Assembly (NCBI RefSeq): GCF_003751945.1
Contig: NZ_RJKL01000001.1
Location: 6,386,001 to 6,450,000, forward strand
Direction: 5' to 3'
DNA length: 64,000 nucleotides
Origin: Couchioplanes caeruleus
Lineage (GTDB): Bacteria > Actinomycetota > Actinomycetes > Mycobacteriales > Micromonosporaceae
In this document: positions 34,051-43,230 of the stretch, piece by piece
How the letters are laid out: each line of letters begins with the position of its first letter
Position numbering within the stretch: the stretch's first letter is position 1
Translations under genes and position numbers: made by a program
Notes under the pieces: model-generated
The model's input: only the letters and a program-made list of their open reading frames with translations
What the model was told of the DNA's origin: nothing
The model's database searches: none

Positions 34051-35124
34051 ATGGGTCACCCCGCATCCTGACCGTCGACGACGACCCCTCGGTGTCCCGG
34101 GCCATCGCCCGGGATCTGCGCCGGCGCTACGGCGAGCGCTACCAGATCGTCCGGGCCTCCTCCGCCGCCGCCGCGTGTGAGGCGCTGCGCGACCTCAAAC
34201 TGCGCGGCGCTCGCGTGGCCGTCATGCTCGCCGACCACCGGATGCCGCAGATGAACGGCATCGAGTTCCTGGAGCAGGCGATGGACCTGTTCCCGCACGC
34301 GCGCCGGGCGCTGCTCACCGCGTACGCCGACACCGACGCCGCCATCCAGGCGATCAACATGGTGGACGTCGACCACTACCTGCTCAAGCCCTGGGACCCG
34401 CCGGAGGAGAAGCTCTACCCGGTCATCGACGCGCTGATCGAGGCCTGGCTGGCGACCGGCGAGAAGGACACCGAGGACATCCGGGTGGTGGGGCACCGGT
34501 GGAGCGAGCCGTCGTACCAGATCCGCGACTTCCTGGCGCGCAACCTGGTGCCGTACCGATGGCTCGGTGCGGACGACCCGGAGGGCCGCCGGCTGCTCGA
34601 CGCGGCGGGGGTGGGCCCGGAGGCGATCCCGCTGGTGGTCACGGCCGACGGCCGGGCACTGGCGCAGCCGAGCGCGCCGGAGCTGGCCGAGGCGGCGGGC
34701 CTGCCGACCGCGCCACACCGCGACTTCTACGACCTGATCATCGTCGGCGGCGGCCCGGCCGGGCTCGGCGCCGCGGTCTACGGCGCGTCCGAGGGGCTCA
34801 GGACGCTGCTGGTCGAGCGGCGGGCGCTCGGCGGTCAGGCCGGGCAGAGCTCGCGGATCGAGAACTATCTCGGCTTCCCCGACGGCATCTCGGGCGCCCA
34901 GCTCACCGACCGTGCCCGCCGGCAGGCCGGCAAGTTCGCCGCCGAGGTGCTCACCACCCGGGAGGTCACCGGGCTGCGGCCGGACGGCTCCGCCCGAGTG
35001 CAGCGTTCCCGGGATCTTCGCCGCCGGCGACGTCCGGGCCAGCTCGGTCAAGCGGGTGGCCTCGGCGGTCGGCGAGGGCGCGATGGCGGTCACGCTGGTC
35101 CACCGCTATCTGGAGGCACAGTGA
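34051..35124 (+). pseudogene. Receiver-thioredoxin-reductase fusion, frameshifted and internally deleted
   Basis: Intact relatives are about 550 residues: a response-regulator receiver followed by a thioredoxin-reductase-like flavoprotein. Here the ATG at 34051 reads only seven codons because one C is missing in CACCCCGC; the true frame begins ILTVDDDPSVSRAI. The receiver (Asp in MLADHRMPQM, Lys in LLKPWDPP) and FAD motif IIVGGGPAGLGAAVYG are present. Near 35000 the sequence jumps from TGLRPDGSARV straight to VPGIFAAGDVRASSVKRVASAVGEG in another phase. About 170 residues are lost, including the NADPH domain and CxxC region. Real decay or mis-assembly are both possible. Confidence 0.8.
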
Positions 35125-36595
35125 TGAGCGACGTCGACGCCGAGGAGATCGGCCTGCGGCCCTGCGAGCCGGGCAAGCTGACGCCCGCCGAGCTCAGGAC
35201 GCTGTTCCTGTTCGAGAAGCTCACCGACGACCAGCTCGCCTGGATCGCCGATCACGGCTGCACCATGCACGCCCCGGCCGGCTCGCTGGTGCTCCGCGAG
35301 GGTGATCCCGCCGAGAAGTTCTTCATCCTGCTCAGCGGCACGATCTCGCTCACCCGGCGGGTGGGGCAGGACGACGTGCAGACCACGCGGACGGAGCAGC
35401 GCGGCGTCTACATGGGCGCCACTCAGGCATACATCCGCGACGACGGCGTGCCACGCCAGTACATGGCCTCCATGCGCGCCCTCGACGACGCCGACTTCTT
35501 CGTCCTCTCCGCCGCCGACTTCGGGTGGATGATGCGCGAGTGGTTCCCCATGGCCATCCACCTGCTGGAGGGCCTCTACCTGGGGATGCGCAGCACCCAG
35601 GCGGCGATCGGCGAACGTCAGCGGCTCACCGCCCTCGGCGCGCTCTCCGCGGGCCTGATGCGCGAGCTCAACAACCCGGCCGCGGCCGCCTCCCGGGCCA
35701 CCGGCGCGCTGCGGTTGCGGGTCGCGGGCATGCGCCACAAACTCGGCATGCTGGCCGCCGGCAAGGTGGCGGCGGACCGTCTCGACGCGCTCGTCGAGCT
35801 CCAGGAGGAGGTCATCGAGAAGGCGGCCAAGGCACCCGCGCTGACCGCCCTGGAGACCGCCGACCGCGAGGACGAGCTCGGCGACCGGATGGAGGAACGC
35901 CACGTCACCCGTGCCTGGGACCTCGCCCCGGTCTTCGCCCAGGGCGGCCTCGACGCCCGGTGCCTCGACGACATCGAGGCCAAGGTCGGCTCGAGCGAGC
36001 TGCTCGACCAGGCCATCCACTGGATCGGCTACGCGCTGGAGACCGAGCAGCTCATGAGCGACATCGAGGACGCCACCGGCCGCGTCTCCTCGCTGGTCTC
36101 GGCCGCCAAGCAGTATTCCCATCTCGACCGCGCCGCCCACCAGTGGATCGACGTGCACACCGCCTGGACAGCACGCTGGTGATGCTCGGCCCCAAGATCG
36201 GCGCCGGGGTCACGGTGGTCAAGGAGCACGACCGCGGCCTGCCCCAGATCCCGGCCCACCCGGCGGAGCTGAACCAGGTGTGGACCAACATCGTCGACAA
36301 CGCCGTCCAGGCCATGAGCGGCGCCGGCACCCTGACCGTCCGCACCTACCGCGAGGACGAGCACGTGGTGGTCTCCATCGGCGACACCGGCCCGGGCGTC
36401 CCCGAGGAGCTGCGTAAGCGGGTCTTCGAGCCGTTCTCCACCACGAAGGCGGTCGGCGAGGGCACCGGCCTGGGCCTGGACATCTCCTACCGGATCGTCG
36501 TCAACGGCCACGGCGGCGACATCGTCCTGCGGTCCGAGCCGGGCGACACCCGCTTCCTCGTCCGGCTGCCGACGTCCGAACCGCCCTCCGCATAG
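35124..36595 (+). CDS. cNMP-binding-domain sensor histidine kinase, frameshifted near 36162
   Basis: Reading from the ATG at 35124: a cyclic-nucleotide-binding-like domain (residues 20-150, LVLREGDPAEKFFILLSGTISLTRR), then a helical segment and a histidine-kinase dimerisation region with unusual LTALGALSAGLMRELNNPAAAA (Asn in place of the common His-Glu block order). The frame ends at 36182 with VHTAWTARW, while the ATPase half (STLVMLGPKIGAGV, NQVWTNIVDNAVQAMSG, GTGLGLDISYRI) continues one phase over to 36595. A missing G in ACCGCCTGG (expected ACCGGCCTGG) around 36161 explains it. Intact length would be about 490 residues. It would signal with the fused receiver encoded just before it. Confidence 0.8.
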
Positions 36596-36599
36596 GCCC

Positions 36600-37073
36600 T
36601 CAGTCGGGCCGGCGAGTCGGGGGCACCATCAGCCGGCGGGCACCGGCGCCTTCGCGGCGCAGGACGTCGCGCGGGTTGGTCAGGTGGCAGGAGCGCAGGG
36701 ACAGGCAACCGCAGCCGATGCAGTCGGTGAGGTTGTCGCGCAGGGCCTGCAGCCGCGCGATGCGCGCGTCGAGCTCGGCCCGCCAGGCGACGGACAGGCG
36801 TGCCCAGTCCTGCCGCGTCGGCGTACGCGCGCTCGGCAACCGGTCGAGGGCCTCCCGGATCTCGACCAGCGAGATGCCGACCTGTTGGGACGCCTTGATG
36901 AAGGCGACCCGGCGCAGGGTGTCGCGGCCGTACCGGCGTTGGTTGGTCGCCGTCCGGGTGCTGTGGACGAGGCCGTGCCGCTCGTAGAAGTGCAGGGCGG
37001 AGATCGCGACTCCGCTGCGCTCGGCGACCTGCCCGACGGTCAGCTCATGGAAGGTCGTGCGGGGGCGTGGCAT
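36600..37073 (-). CDS. soxR: SoxR, redox-sensing MerR-family activator
   Basis: 157 residues. N-terminal MerR HTH (LTVGQVAERSGVAISALHFYERHGLV), dimerisation helix, and the iron-sulfur motif CIGCGCLSLRSC (C-x2-C-x-C-x5-C) near residue 118, which holds the [2Fe-2S] centre oxidised by redox-active compounds. Actinomycete SoxR responds mainly to self-made quinones and dyes. It is divergent from an NmrA-like oxidoreductase gene with one perfect SoxR box between them. The C-terminal tail after the cluster is slightly longer than in E. coli SoxR. Confidence 0.95.
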   Translation of the reverse strand: MPRPRTTFHELTVGQVAERSGVAISALHFYERHGLVHSTRTATNQRRYGRDTLRRVAFIKASQQVGISLVEIREALDRLPSARTPTRQDWARLSVAWRAELDARIARLQALRDNLTDCIGCGCLSLRSCHLTNPRDVLRREGAGARRLMVPPTRRPD

Positions 37074-37089
37074 GTGTCGATCTTAGGGC

Positions 37090-37120
37090 TTGCCCTCAAC
37101 CTTGGTTGAGGGCACAGGAT
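37090..37120 (+). promoter_or_regulatory. SoxR box and target promoter
   Basis: GCCCTCAACC-TT-GGTTGAGGGC (37092-37113) is a perfect 10-bp-arm palindrome matching the SoxR consensus CCTCAA-N6-TTGAGG. On the plus strand it lies between TTGCCC (37090-37095) and CAGGAT (37115-37120), a 19-base spacer typical of MerR-activated promoters, facing the oxidoreductase gene. Confidence 0.88.
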
Positions 37121-37160
37121 GGGACGCGTCCACCCCGCAAACGACCCTGGAGTTGACCCC

Positions 37161-38027
37161 GTGAGCAGCGTTCTCGTCATCGGCGCCACCGGACGGCAGG
37201 GCGGCGCCGTCGCCGGCCTCTTGCTCGACCACGGCCACGACGTCACCGTCTACGTCAGATCGCCGGAGTCGCCGGCCGCCTCGGCGCTCGCGACCGCCGG
37301 CGCCCGCATCGTCGCCGGAGACCTGAGCGACGCGCAGTCGCTCGCCGCGGCCGCGGCCGGCGCCGATGCCGTCTTCGGGCTGTCCGTCCCCTTCGGACCC
37401 GGCGGCCGGCGTGAGGAGGTCGCCCAGGGACGCCACCTCATCGACGCCGCGGTGCGGGCCGACGCGCATCTCGTGTACTCCTCGGTGCGCGGCGGCGACC
37501 GGACGCAGAAGACCGACATCGGCCACGCCGACAGCAAGCAGCAGATCGAGTCCTATCTGCGGCAGCAGCAGGTCCGGGCCACCGTGCTCGGGCCCGTCTA
37601 TTTCATGGAGAACGCCCTCAACCTCGGCTTCAGCCGTCTCGCCGACGGCGTCCTGGCCAACCCGCTCACCCCGGGCAAACCCCTGGACCAGGTCACCGTA
37701 CGGGACATCGCCGCGCTCGCGGTCCACGCCGTCGAGAACCCGGACCGCTTCGCCGGCGAGCGCATCGACGTCGTCTCCGACCGGGTCACCGGGGAGCAGG
37801 CGGCCCGCATCCTCAGCGAGGTCGTCGGCCGCGAGATCCCGTACCGTCAGCTGCCGCTGGACCAGGTGCGGCAGTGGGCCGGGGACGAGATCGCCGACAT
37901 GTTCCAGCGGTTCGAGGACGCCACCGAGTTCATGGACGTCGAGGCGCTGCACGCCCGGTATCCCGAGGTGAAGTGGCACAGCTACGCCGACTGGGCCCGT
38001 ACCGTCGACTGGGATCGCCTCCTCTAG
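37161..38027 (+). CDS. NmrA-like NAD(P)-binding oxidoreductase, probable SoxR target
   Basis: 288 residues from the GTG at 37161, preceded by GGAG; an upstream in-frame start lacks a ribosome site. The N-terminal dinucleotide motif VLVIGATGRQGGAVAGLLL is typical of NmrA/atypical SDR proteins. VYSSVRGGDRTQK and the later substrate-domain segment FMENALNLGF follow. Members act as quinone or small-molecule reductases or as redox-sensing proteins. Position directly behind a SoxR box makes it the likely first target of SoxR, where NAD(P)H-dependent reduction of redox-cycling compounds would make sense. Confidence 0.85.
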   Translation: MSSVLVIGATGRQGGAVAGLLLDHGHDVTVYVRSPESPAASALATAGARIVAGDLSDAQSLAAAAAGADAVFGLSVPFGPGGRREEVAQGRHLIDAAVRADAHLVYSSVRGGDRTQKTDIGHADSKQQIESYLRQQQVRATVLGPVYFMENALNLGFSRLADGVLANPLTPGKPLDQVTVRDIAALAVHAVENPDRFAGERIDVVSDRVTGEQAARILSEVVGREIPYRQLPLDQVRQWAGDEIADMFQRFEDATEFMDVEALHARYPEVKWHSYADWARTVDWDRLL

Positions 38028-38327
38028 GCACGGCGTGCCGCCCTCCGAGCGATCCTTACCCGGGCCGCCCGGCAAGGGGTCGGTGAGACGAAGGCCTCCG
38101 AAGCTTCTCGGCACAGCTCGACCGCCGGTGGCGATGACCGCCTCCGCGACCCAGGTGGATCTTGCCAGAGTTCCATGTTTAGATGTCGCGGTCGTTACGG
38201 GCGTTGTCGACGTCGGTCCGTGCGCCCGCTGCCAGTGCTGCTGGCGGCGTGGCGCGTGCCTGTCTTGCTGCGTCGACCGTCCATCGCATCTTCTGCTCCC
38301 GTCCGACCCTGATGGGCTTCGACGTGG
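38028..38327. other. Intergenic region upstream of the toxin locus
   Basis: About 300 bases without a supported gene; small open frames here have poor codon bias and no ribosome sites. A short AT-richer patch (AGAGTTCCATGTTTAGATG, near 38167-38185) is the best place for the toxin gene's promoter. The segment is otherwise unremarkable. Confidence 0.4.
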
Positions 38328-41300
38328 ATGGATGTTGTGGTGAGAGCTTCGGTGCGGGCACGGTGGCGTGCGTGGATGACGGCGTCGCTGGCTGCGGTGG
38401 TGGTAGGTGCGGGTCTGTATGCCCCGCCGGCCGCGGCTGTGTCAGAGAGTCGGCCGACGCGGTTGTTGGCGGATCCGTCGTCCATCGTGATTCCGCCGTT
38501 GGTGACGGAGTCGTGGAACGGTTCGACCGGTCTTGATCTGAACGCGTAGCGGTGGCGTAATGCCGTCGCGGATGTGGCGACGTTGGCGCCGGAGCCGCGG
38601 GTGCGGGACGCGGCGCTGGCAGCCCTCGCCTCGGCGGACGCGGCGGCGATTCAGAAGTTCGCCACGGTGGAGAAGCGTCAGATGGAGACGCAGATCGCGG
38701 CGGAGAAGCGCAAGACCGCGGCGGACAACCTCGCCAAGATCAAGGCGATGGCGGGTACGGGCGGCGCGAACTTCAACGCCGAGGTGACCCGGGTGCTGGC
38801 GGGCACCGACGGGGAGCGCGAGGCGTTCCTTGCTTACGGTGCGGACATTGCGCGGGCGCAGGATGAGAAGGTTGCCGCGACCGCTCGCGAGCGGTCGGCC
38901 CAGATGCGGAAGCGGTTGGAGACGTTCGCGGCGGCGGCGCCGGCGGAGTCGCAGCTCAAAGCTGCCGCCCTGCAGGCGCTGGCCGGCGATGAGGCGGCGG
39001 TGGCCGCGTTCTGGGACACCGGCTACCCGGCCGCCGCGAAGGCCGACGCCGACGCGCGAGAGCAGTATTTGAAGGATCTGGAGGCGCGGAACAAGGCGGC
39101 GGAGGATCTGTCGAAGCTGGCCCAGCGGGCCAAGACCGCCTCCGAGGCTCGGACCCGGTTGCTGAAGGCGCACGGCGACTGCGTGAAGGCGTTGCAGCGG
39201 GCGGCGAACGAGATGGCGGGTGCGGCGAACGCGGCCCGGCATGCCGAGCGGGTCCTGGCCCGCACGGGCACGGCCGCATCGAAGTCGCCGGAGCTGGCGG
39301 CGGCGAGGAGCCAAACCGCGGCGGCGGTGACCAACGCCCGGAGCGCGGCGCAGCAGGCGTCCGCGGCAGCGGCGATCGCCACCTCAGCCGCGGACACCCT
39401 CATCGAGACCGGCCTGACCTACGGCGCGGAGTGGTCGCTGATCGCGCAGGGCATGTCGGAGGCCTCGACGGCTGCGGTCGGTGCGACCAGCACCGCCGCG
39501 CATGCGGTGGACGCGACGATTGCGACGAACAATGCGCAGGGGGCGCAAGCGCAGGCCGAGGCCCACGCCCGGCAGGCCGAGCAGTGGCGCAAGCACGCCC
39601 AGGAGCATGGAGCGTCGGCGGCAAAACTCGCAGCGGCGGCGAAGAAGCAGGCGGACGCGGCGCGGACGGCTGCCGCCAGGGCGAAGAAGGCCCGGGAGCA
39701 GGCGCAGGCGGCGGAGGCCAAAGCGTGGGCGGCGGCGGAGCGGACGCGTCAGCAGCGGCAGATCGCCGAGGCGCAGGCGGCGGAGGCGAAGCGGCAGCGG
39801 CAGATCGCCGAGACCGAGCGCGCCAACGCCGCGAGGCACCGTGCCGAAGCAGATCGCCAGGCAGCCGCGGCCCGCAACGCTCGCGCCAACGCCGAAGCCC
39901 AAGAAGCGATCGCCGACGGCGCCGCGAAACGCGCGGAGGACGCCGACGTCAAGTCGGCCGCGGCCGACAAGAAGGCGTGGGAGCACGAAGCCACCGCGAA
40001 ACAAGCCAGCGATGCGGCCCTCGCCGCGGAGCGGGACAAGCAGACCGCTGCCGCCAAGGCACAGACCGTCAAGGGGTGGGCGGCCAAGGCCGATAGCGCG
40101 CAGAGCCGCAACGAGGCGTTGCTGGCCTCGGAGGAGGCCGACCGCGAGTACGGTATCGCCGATGGCGCGGCCAAGTCCGCGCGCGGGTACGCGAACAATG
40201 CCACCGGCGCCGCAGTGAACGCCCGCGCCGCCGCTACGCAGGCTCAGCAGGCCGCGATCCGGGCGTGGGCTGCCGCGCAGCAGGCTCGTGCGGCGGCTGC
40301 TGCCGCGGATGCGGCGGCGGACAAGGCGGAGAAGTCCGCGAAGGCTACCCATGCGGCGCGGATGCGGGCGGATGCGAAGGCGGCCGATGCGACCGCGCAG
40401 GAGGTCAAGGCGGCACACGCCGCGAAAGCGGCGGTGAACCTCGCCGCGCAGGCCGCCGACGAGGCCGTCCGCTCGCTGTGGGCGGCCGACCGCACCAAGA
40501 GCGAGGCCGAGGCGGCGACCACCGAGGCGGTCGCGGCGGCGGCACAGGCCGAGATCGCGATCACCGCGGCTGCGGCGGCGTCCGCGTCCTCGGCGGGCAT
40601 CGCCGAGCCGCACAACACGGCCCTGGCCATGGTGAATCCGTTCACCGGCGCGGACATCGACGCCGACTTCGTCAAGCTCGTCGCCGAGCAGGCCAAGAGC
40701 ATCGGCGAGGAGCAGGCCGCCGCGGCCGAGGCACGGGCACGCGAGGCGCTCACCGCCGCGACCAGGGCCCAGGAAGCCGCGGACCGGGCCAACGCGCAGG
40801 TCAAGCCGGCCTACGCCGCGGCGGCGCAGGCCGCCCGCTCGTCGGCGGAGGCAGCGAAGTCCGCTGCGGAGGCGAAGCGCGCCGCGGCGCAGGCCGCCGT
40901 GGACGGTGCCGCGGCCCGGGCGGCCGCGGCGAGCGCGGGCAAGGCCGACGTGCAGGCCCGCGCCGACGCTGCTGCGGCCCGTCAGGCCGCGAACGAAGCC
41001 GCGAACGACGCGGCGATCGCGGGTCGTAACGCCGAGGAGGCACAGGCCGACGCGAACGCGGCGAACAGCGCCGCGACCGCGGCGGAGAACGACGCCGCCG
41101 CCGCGCATCGCGCCGCCGATCGCGCTGAAGCTGACGCCGCCGATGCCAAGAAGTCTGCAGAGAGCGCACAGAAGCACGCTGACAGCGCGATCGAGGCCGC
41201 CGCCAAGGCCCTCGAACACGCCACCGAGGCGCAGAAGGCCGCCGACCGCGCCGAGGAGGCCGAGCGCCGGCGCCAGGAAGAGGCCACGGAGGGCGGCGCC

Positions 41301-42458
41301 GGCCTGACCCCCGAGGAGCAGAAGGAATTCACCCCGGAACATCTGGCCGAATACCTCCAGGTCACGGAGATCGAGGACCAGGGTCTCCTCGACTTCATCA
41401 AGGACAACGGCCTCGAGTTCCTCGAGGACCTCGTCATCGGCGAACTGAAGAAGTGCGTCACCAAGCCCAGCGTGGGTGCCTGTTTCTGGGCCGTCATCGA
41501 CCTGCTGCCCTGGGGCAAGCTCAAGAAGCTCGGCAACGTCTTCGACCTCTACAAGAAGTACAAGAAGTTCTCCGAGAAGATTCGCGACGCCCGCAAGAGG
41601 AAAGAAGAGCTCGCTGAGGCGGCCAAGAAGAAGAAGGAACGCGAGGACCGCGAGCGACAGGGCGCCTGCCCGGACGCAGACAAGCGCAACAGCTTCCTGC
41701 CCGGCACTGCGGTCCTGCTCCCCGACGGCACCAGCAAGGCCATCGAAGAACTGAAGATCGGTGATGTGGTCCTCGCCACCGACCCGACCACCGGCGAGAC
41801 CGCCGCCAAGCCGGTCACCGACACCATTACCGGTGCGGGCGACAAGAAACTCGTCGACATCACCATCGACACCGGTGGCGACCTCGGCACCGGCACCGCC
41901 GTCATCACGGCCACCGACAACCACCCGTTCTGGGTGCCCGAGCTGTCCGCATGGGTCCAGGCGGAGGATCTGGCCGGCGGGCACCGGCTTCGTACCAGTG
42001 CCGGAACCCACGTCCAGGTCTCGGCGATCGGCCACCGTTCCGAGTCGGCGAGCGTGCACAACCTCACCGTCGCTGACATCCACACCTACTATGTCGTCGC
42101 GGGCGACACGCCGGTGCTGGTTCATAACACTGGCGGACTTCCGTGTCTGGACGTTCCCGCCGAGGAAGTCGATAGATCCTTTCATCCGGCCACATATGAC
42201 TCACCTGGTGAGCAGTTCTTGGATCATTACAACAGATGGGGAAGTCCGGCTGGCATGACGCAGCGGCAGTATCTCGACGCGGCCTCGGGGCTGGCTCAGC
42301 GTCTTTCGCAACGCGGTGGGGCGGTGGGCTGGAACAAAAGCCTCACCGATATCGGATTCGCTGACGACGGCCTGAAGGGATTCAAATACAAGAATCCGAC
42401 TACAGGCGAGCTGCTGATCACGTCGCTGGATGGCAGAGTCGTCACGTACCATCCATGA
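38328..42458 (+). CDS. Secreted polymorphic toxin: ALF repeats, coiled coil, Hint domain, C-terminal toxin; amber codon at 38547
   Basis: One frame runs from 38328 to 42458, interrupted only by TAG at 38547-38549. Codons 1-73 give a signal peptide (basic ARWRAW, core MTASLAAVVVGAGLYA, PPAAA) and ADPSSIVIPPLVTESWNG. The frame continues in phase with RWRNAVADVATLAPEP, where relatives have Tyr at the stop. The rest holds short ALF repeats (AALASADAAAIQKF, LQALAGDEAAVAAF), an alanine-rich coiled coil of about 700 residues, and a pretoxin Hint domain (NSFLPGTAVLLPDG, TDNHPFW, VLVHN; 41688-42129). A 109-residue toxin follows (LPCLDVPAEE to VVTYHP). Hint would release it by self-cleavage. GTG 38574 gives a 1294-residue product without signal peptide. 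Confidence 0.85.
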
Positions 42459-42485
42459 AGTGGCGGCCGAGGGTTGCGAGGGTTC

Positions 42486-42815
42486 ATGGAATTGAGCTTT
42501 ATCGATGCGTATACCCTGTGGCGTCGGGTTCCATATCCGCCAAAGGGATCAACGCGGGAGTTGAGGGATATCCGCGCTGATCTCGGCGAGGCCGATGAAC
42601 ACGCCTCGGTGGTCAACGCCTTCGTGCGGACGGGCGTTTTCAGGCCATCGGGTGCGGATGTCCTGGCGGAACTCGACAATGTCATCGCGCGGGCCGACGC
42701 TTTGTGCGCGGAATATTCGGGGAGCGATCTCTTGGCCGCACGAGAGGTTCACGCATATGCAACGCTGGTGGCGATTGTCTATCAGGGCTTCCTCAAAGCA
42801 GGTCAACCTGACTGA
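42486..42815 (+). CDS. Candidate immunity protein for the C-terminal toxin
   Basis: 109-residue soluble, helical, acidic protein (MELSFIDAYTLWRRVPYP, FVRTGVFRPSGADVLAELDN, AREVHAYATLVAIVYQGFL). It starts 27 bases after the toxin stop with a GAGGG ribosome site. Position and size are typical for immunity genes of polymorphic toxins, which neutralise the toxin made by sisters. The sequence does not match an immunity family recognisable by eye. Like the toxin tip, its base composition is visibly less GC-rich than the surrounding genes, which suggests that the two moved in together. An upstream TTG in frame is less likely as the start. Confidence 0.65.
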   Translation: MELSFIDAYTLWRRVPYPPKGSTRELRDIRADLGEADEHASVVNAFVRTGVFRPSGADVLAELDNVIARADALCAEYSGSDLLAAREVHAYATLVAIVYQGFLKAGQPD

Positions 42816-42888
42816 ACGTTTCCGAGCAACGATCTGCAACCACGCGTAGTGGCCGTTTCAGGTGGTTCTTCCGTGCACAGTGTGGAGG

Positions 42889-43230
42889 ATGAACCACCAG
42901 GTCGGGAGCCCGGACAAGTCATCTCCGGGCTCCCACGCAACGGAACGTGACAGTCCCCCGCTTCTCCGACGCGAGGCCGGACTGTGGGATGCGGACCGCA
43001 ATGTGGCAGTCGCGAGGGTTGGACTTTCCGATGGTTCGGTTCGGCTGGTGGAGTATGTGAGTGGCAAGGGTTGCCACTCCGAGCAGCGGATCGCCAAGCA
43101 ACTGAAGGCTGGCGACGTCGTCACCGGTCGGGGTGTCGGCCGCCCGGGGGAACCCGGCGGCCGACACCCCGTCGCCTACTCCGTCGCGGCTTCTTGTTCC
43201 TCCTGCTCCCGCCCGGGGTCCACCTGCTGA
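42889..43230 (+). pseudogene. Orphan toxin remnant resembling a deaminase-type tip
   Basis: A frame of 113 codons starts at ATG 42889 with a strong GTGGAGG site immediately before it. The middle part, DADRNVAVARVGLSDGSVRL then SGKGCHSEQRIAKQL, has the strand-plus-HSE-helix layout of bacterial toxin deaminases (YwqJ/MafB19-like), in which His-Ser-Glu forms half of the zinc site. The second half with the PCxxC motif is missing. After GDVVT the frame runs into a terminator hairpin and the convergent gene's end. It is read as a leftover toxin tip from recombination, not a working enzyme. Confidence 0.5.
43130..43170. terminator. Strong terminator at the edge of the toxin locus
   Basis: Perfect 15-bp arms GGGGTGTCGGCCGCC (43130-43144) and GGCGGCCGACACCCC (43156-43170) with extra G-C pairs inside the loop. 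It lies 6 bases beyond the stop of the minus-strand gene ending at 43176, which it probably serves, and it truncates the deaminase-like remnant on the other strand. Confidence 0.88.

Noticed and set aside
41688..42129. Hint segment as a splicing intein
   Set aside because: The flanking sequence is not a split host enzyme, the segment follows an ALF/coiled-coil toxin scaffold and is followed by a short tip, which is the pretoxin-Hint arrangement.
39384..42185. 933-codon minus-strand open frame opposite the toxin
   Set aside because: It is an antisense shadow of the alanine-rich coiled coil, with leucine/glycine/arginine low complexity and no ribosome site.
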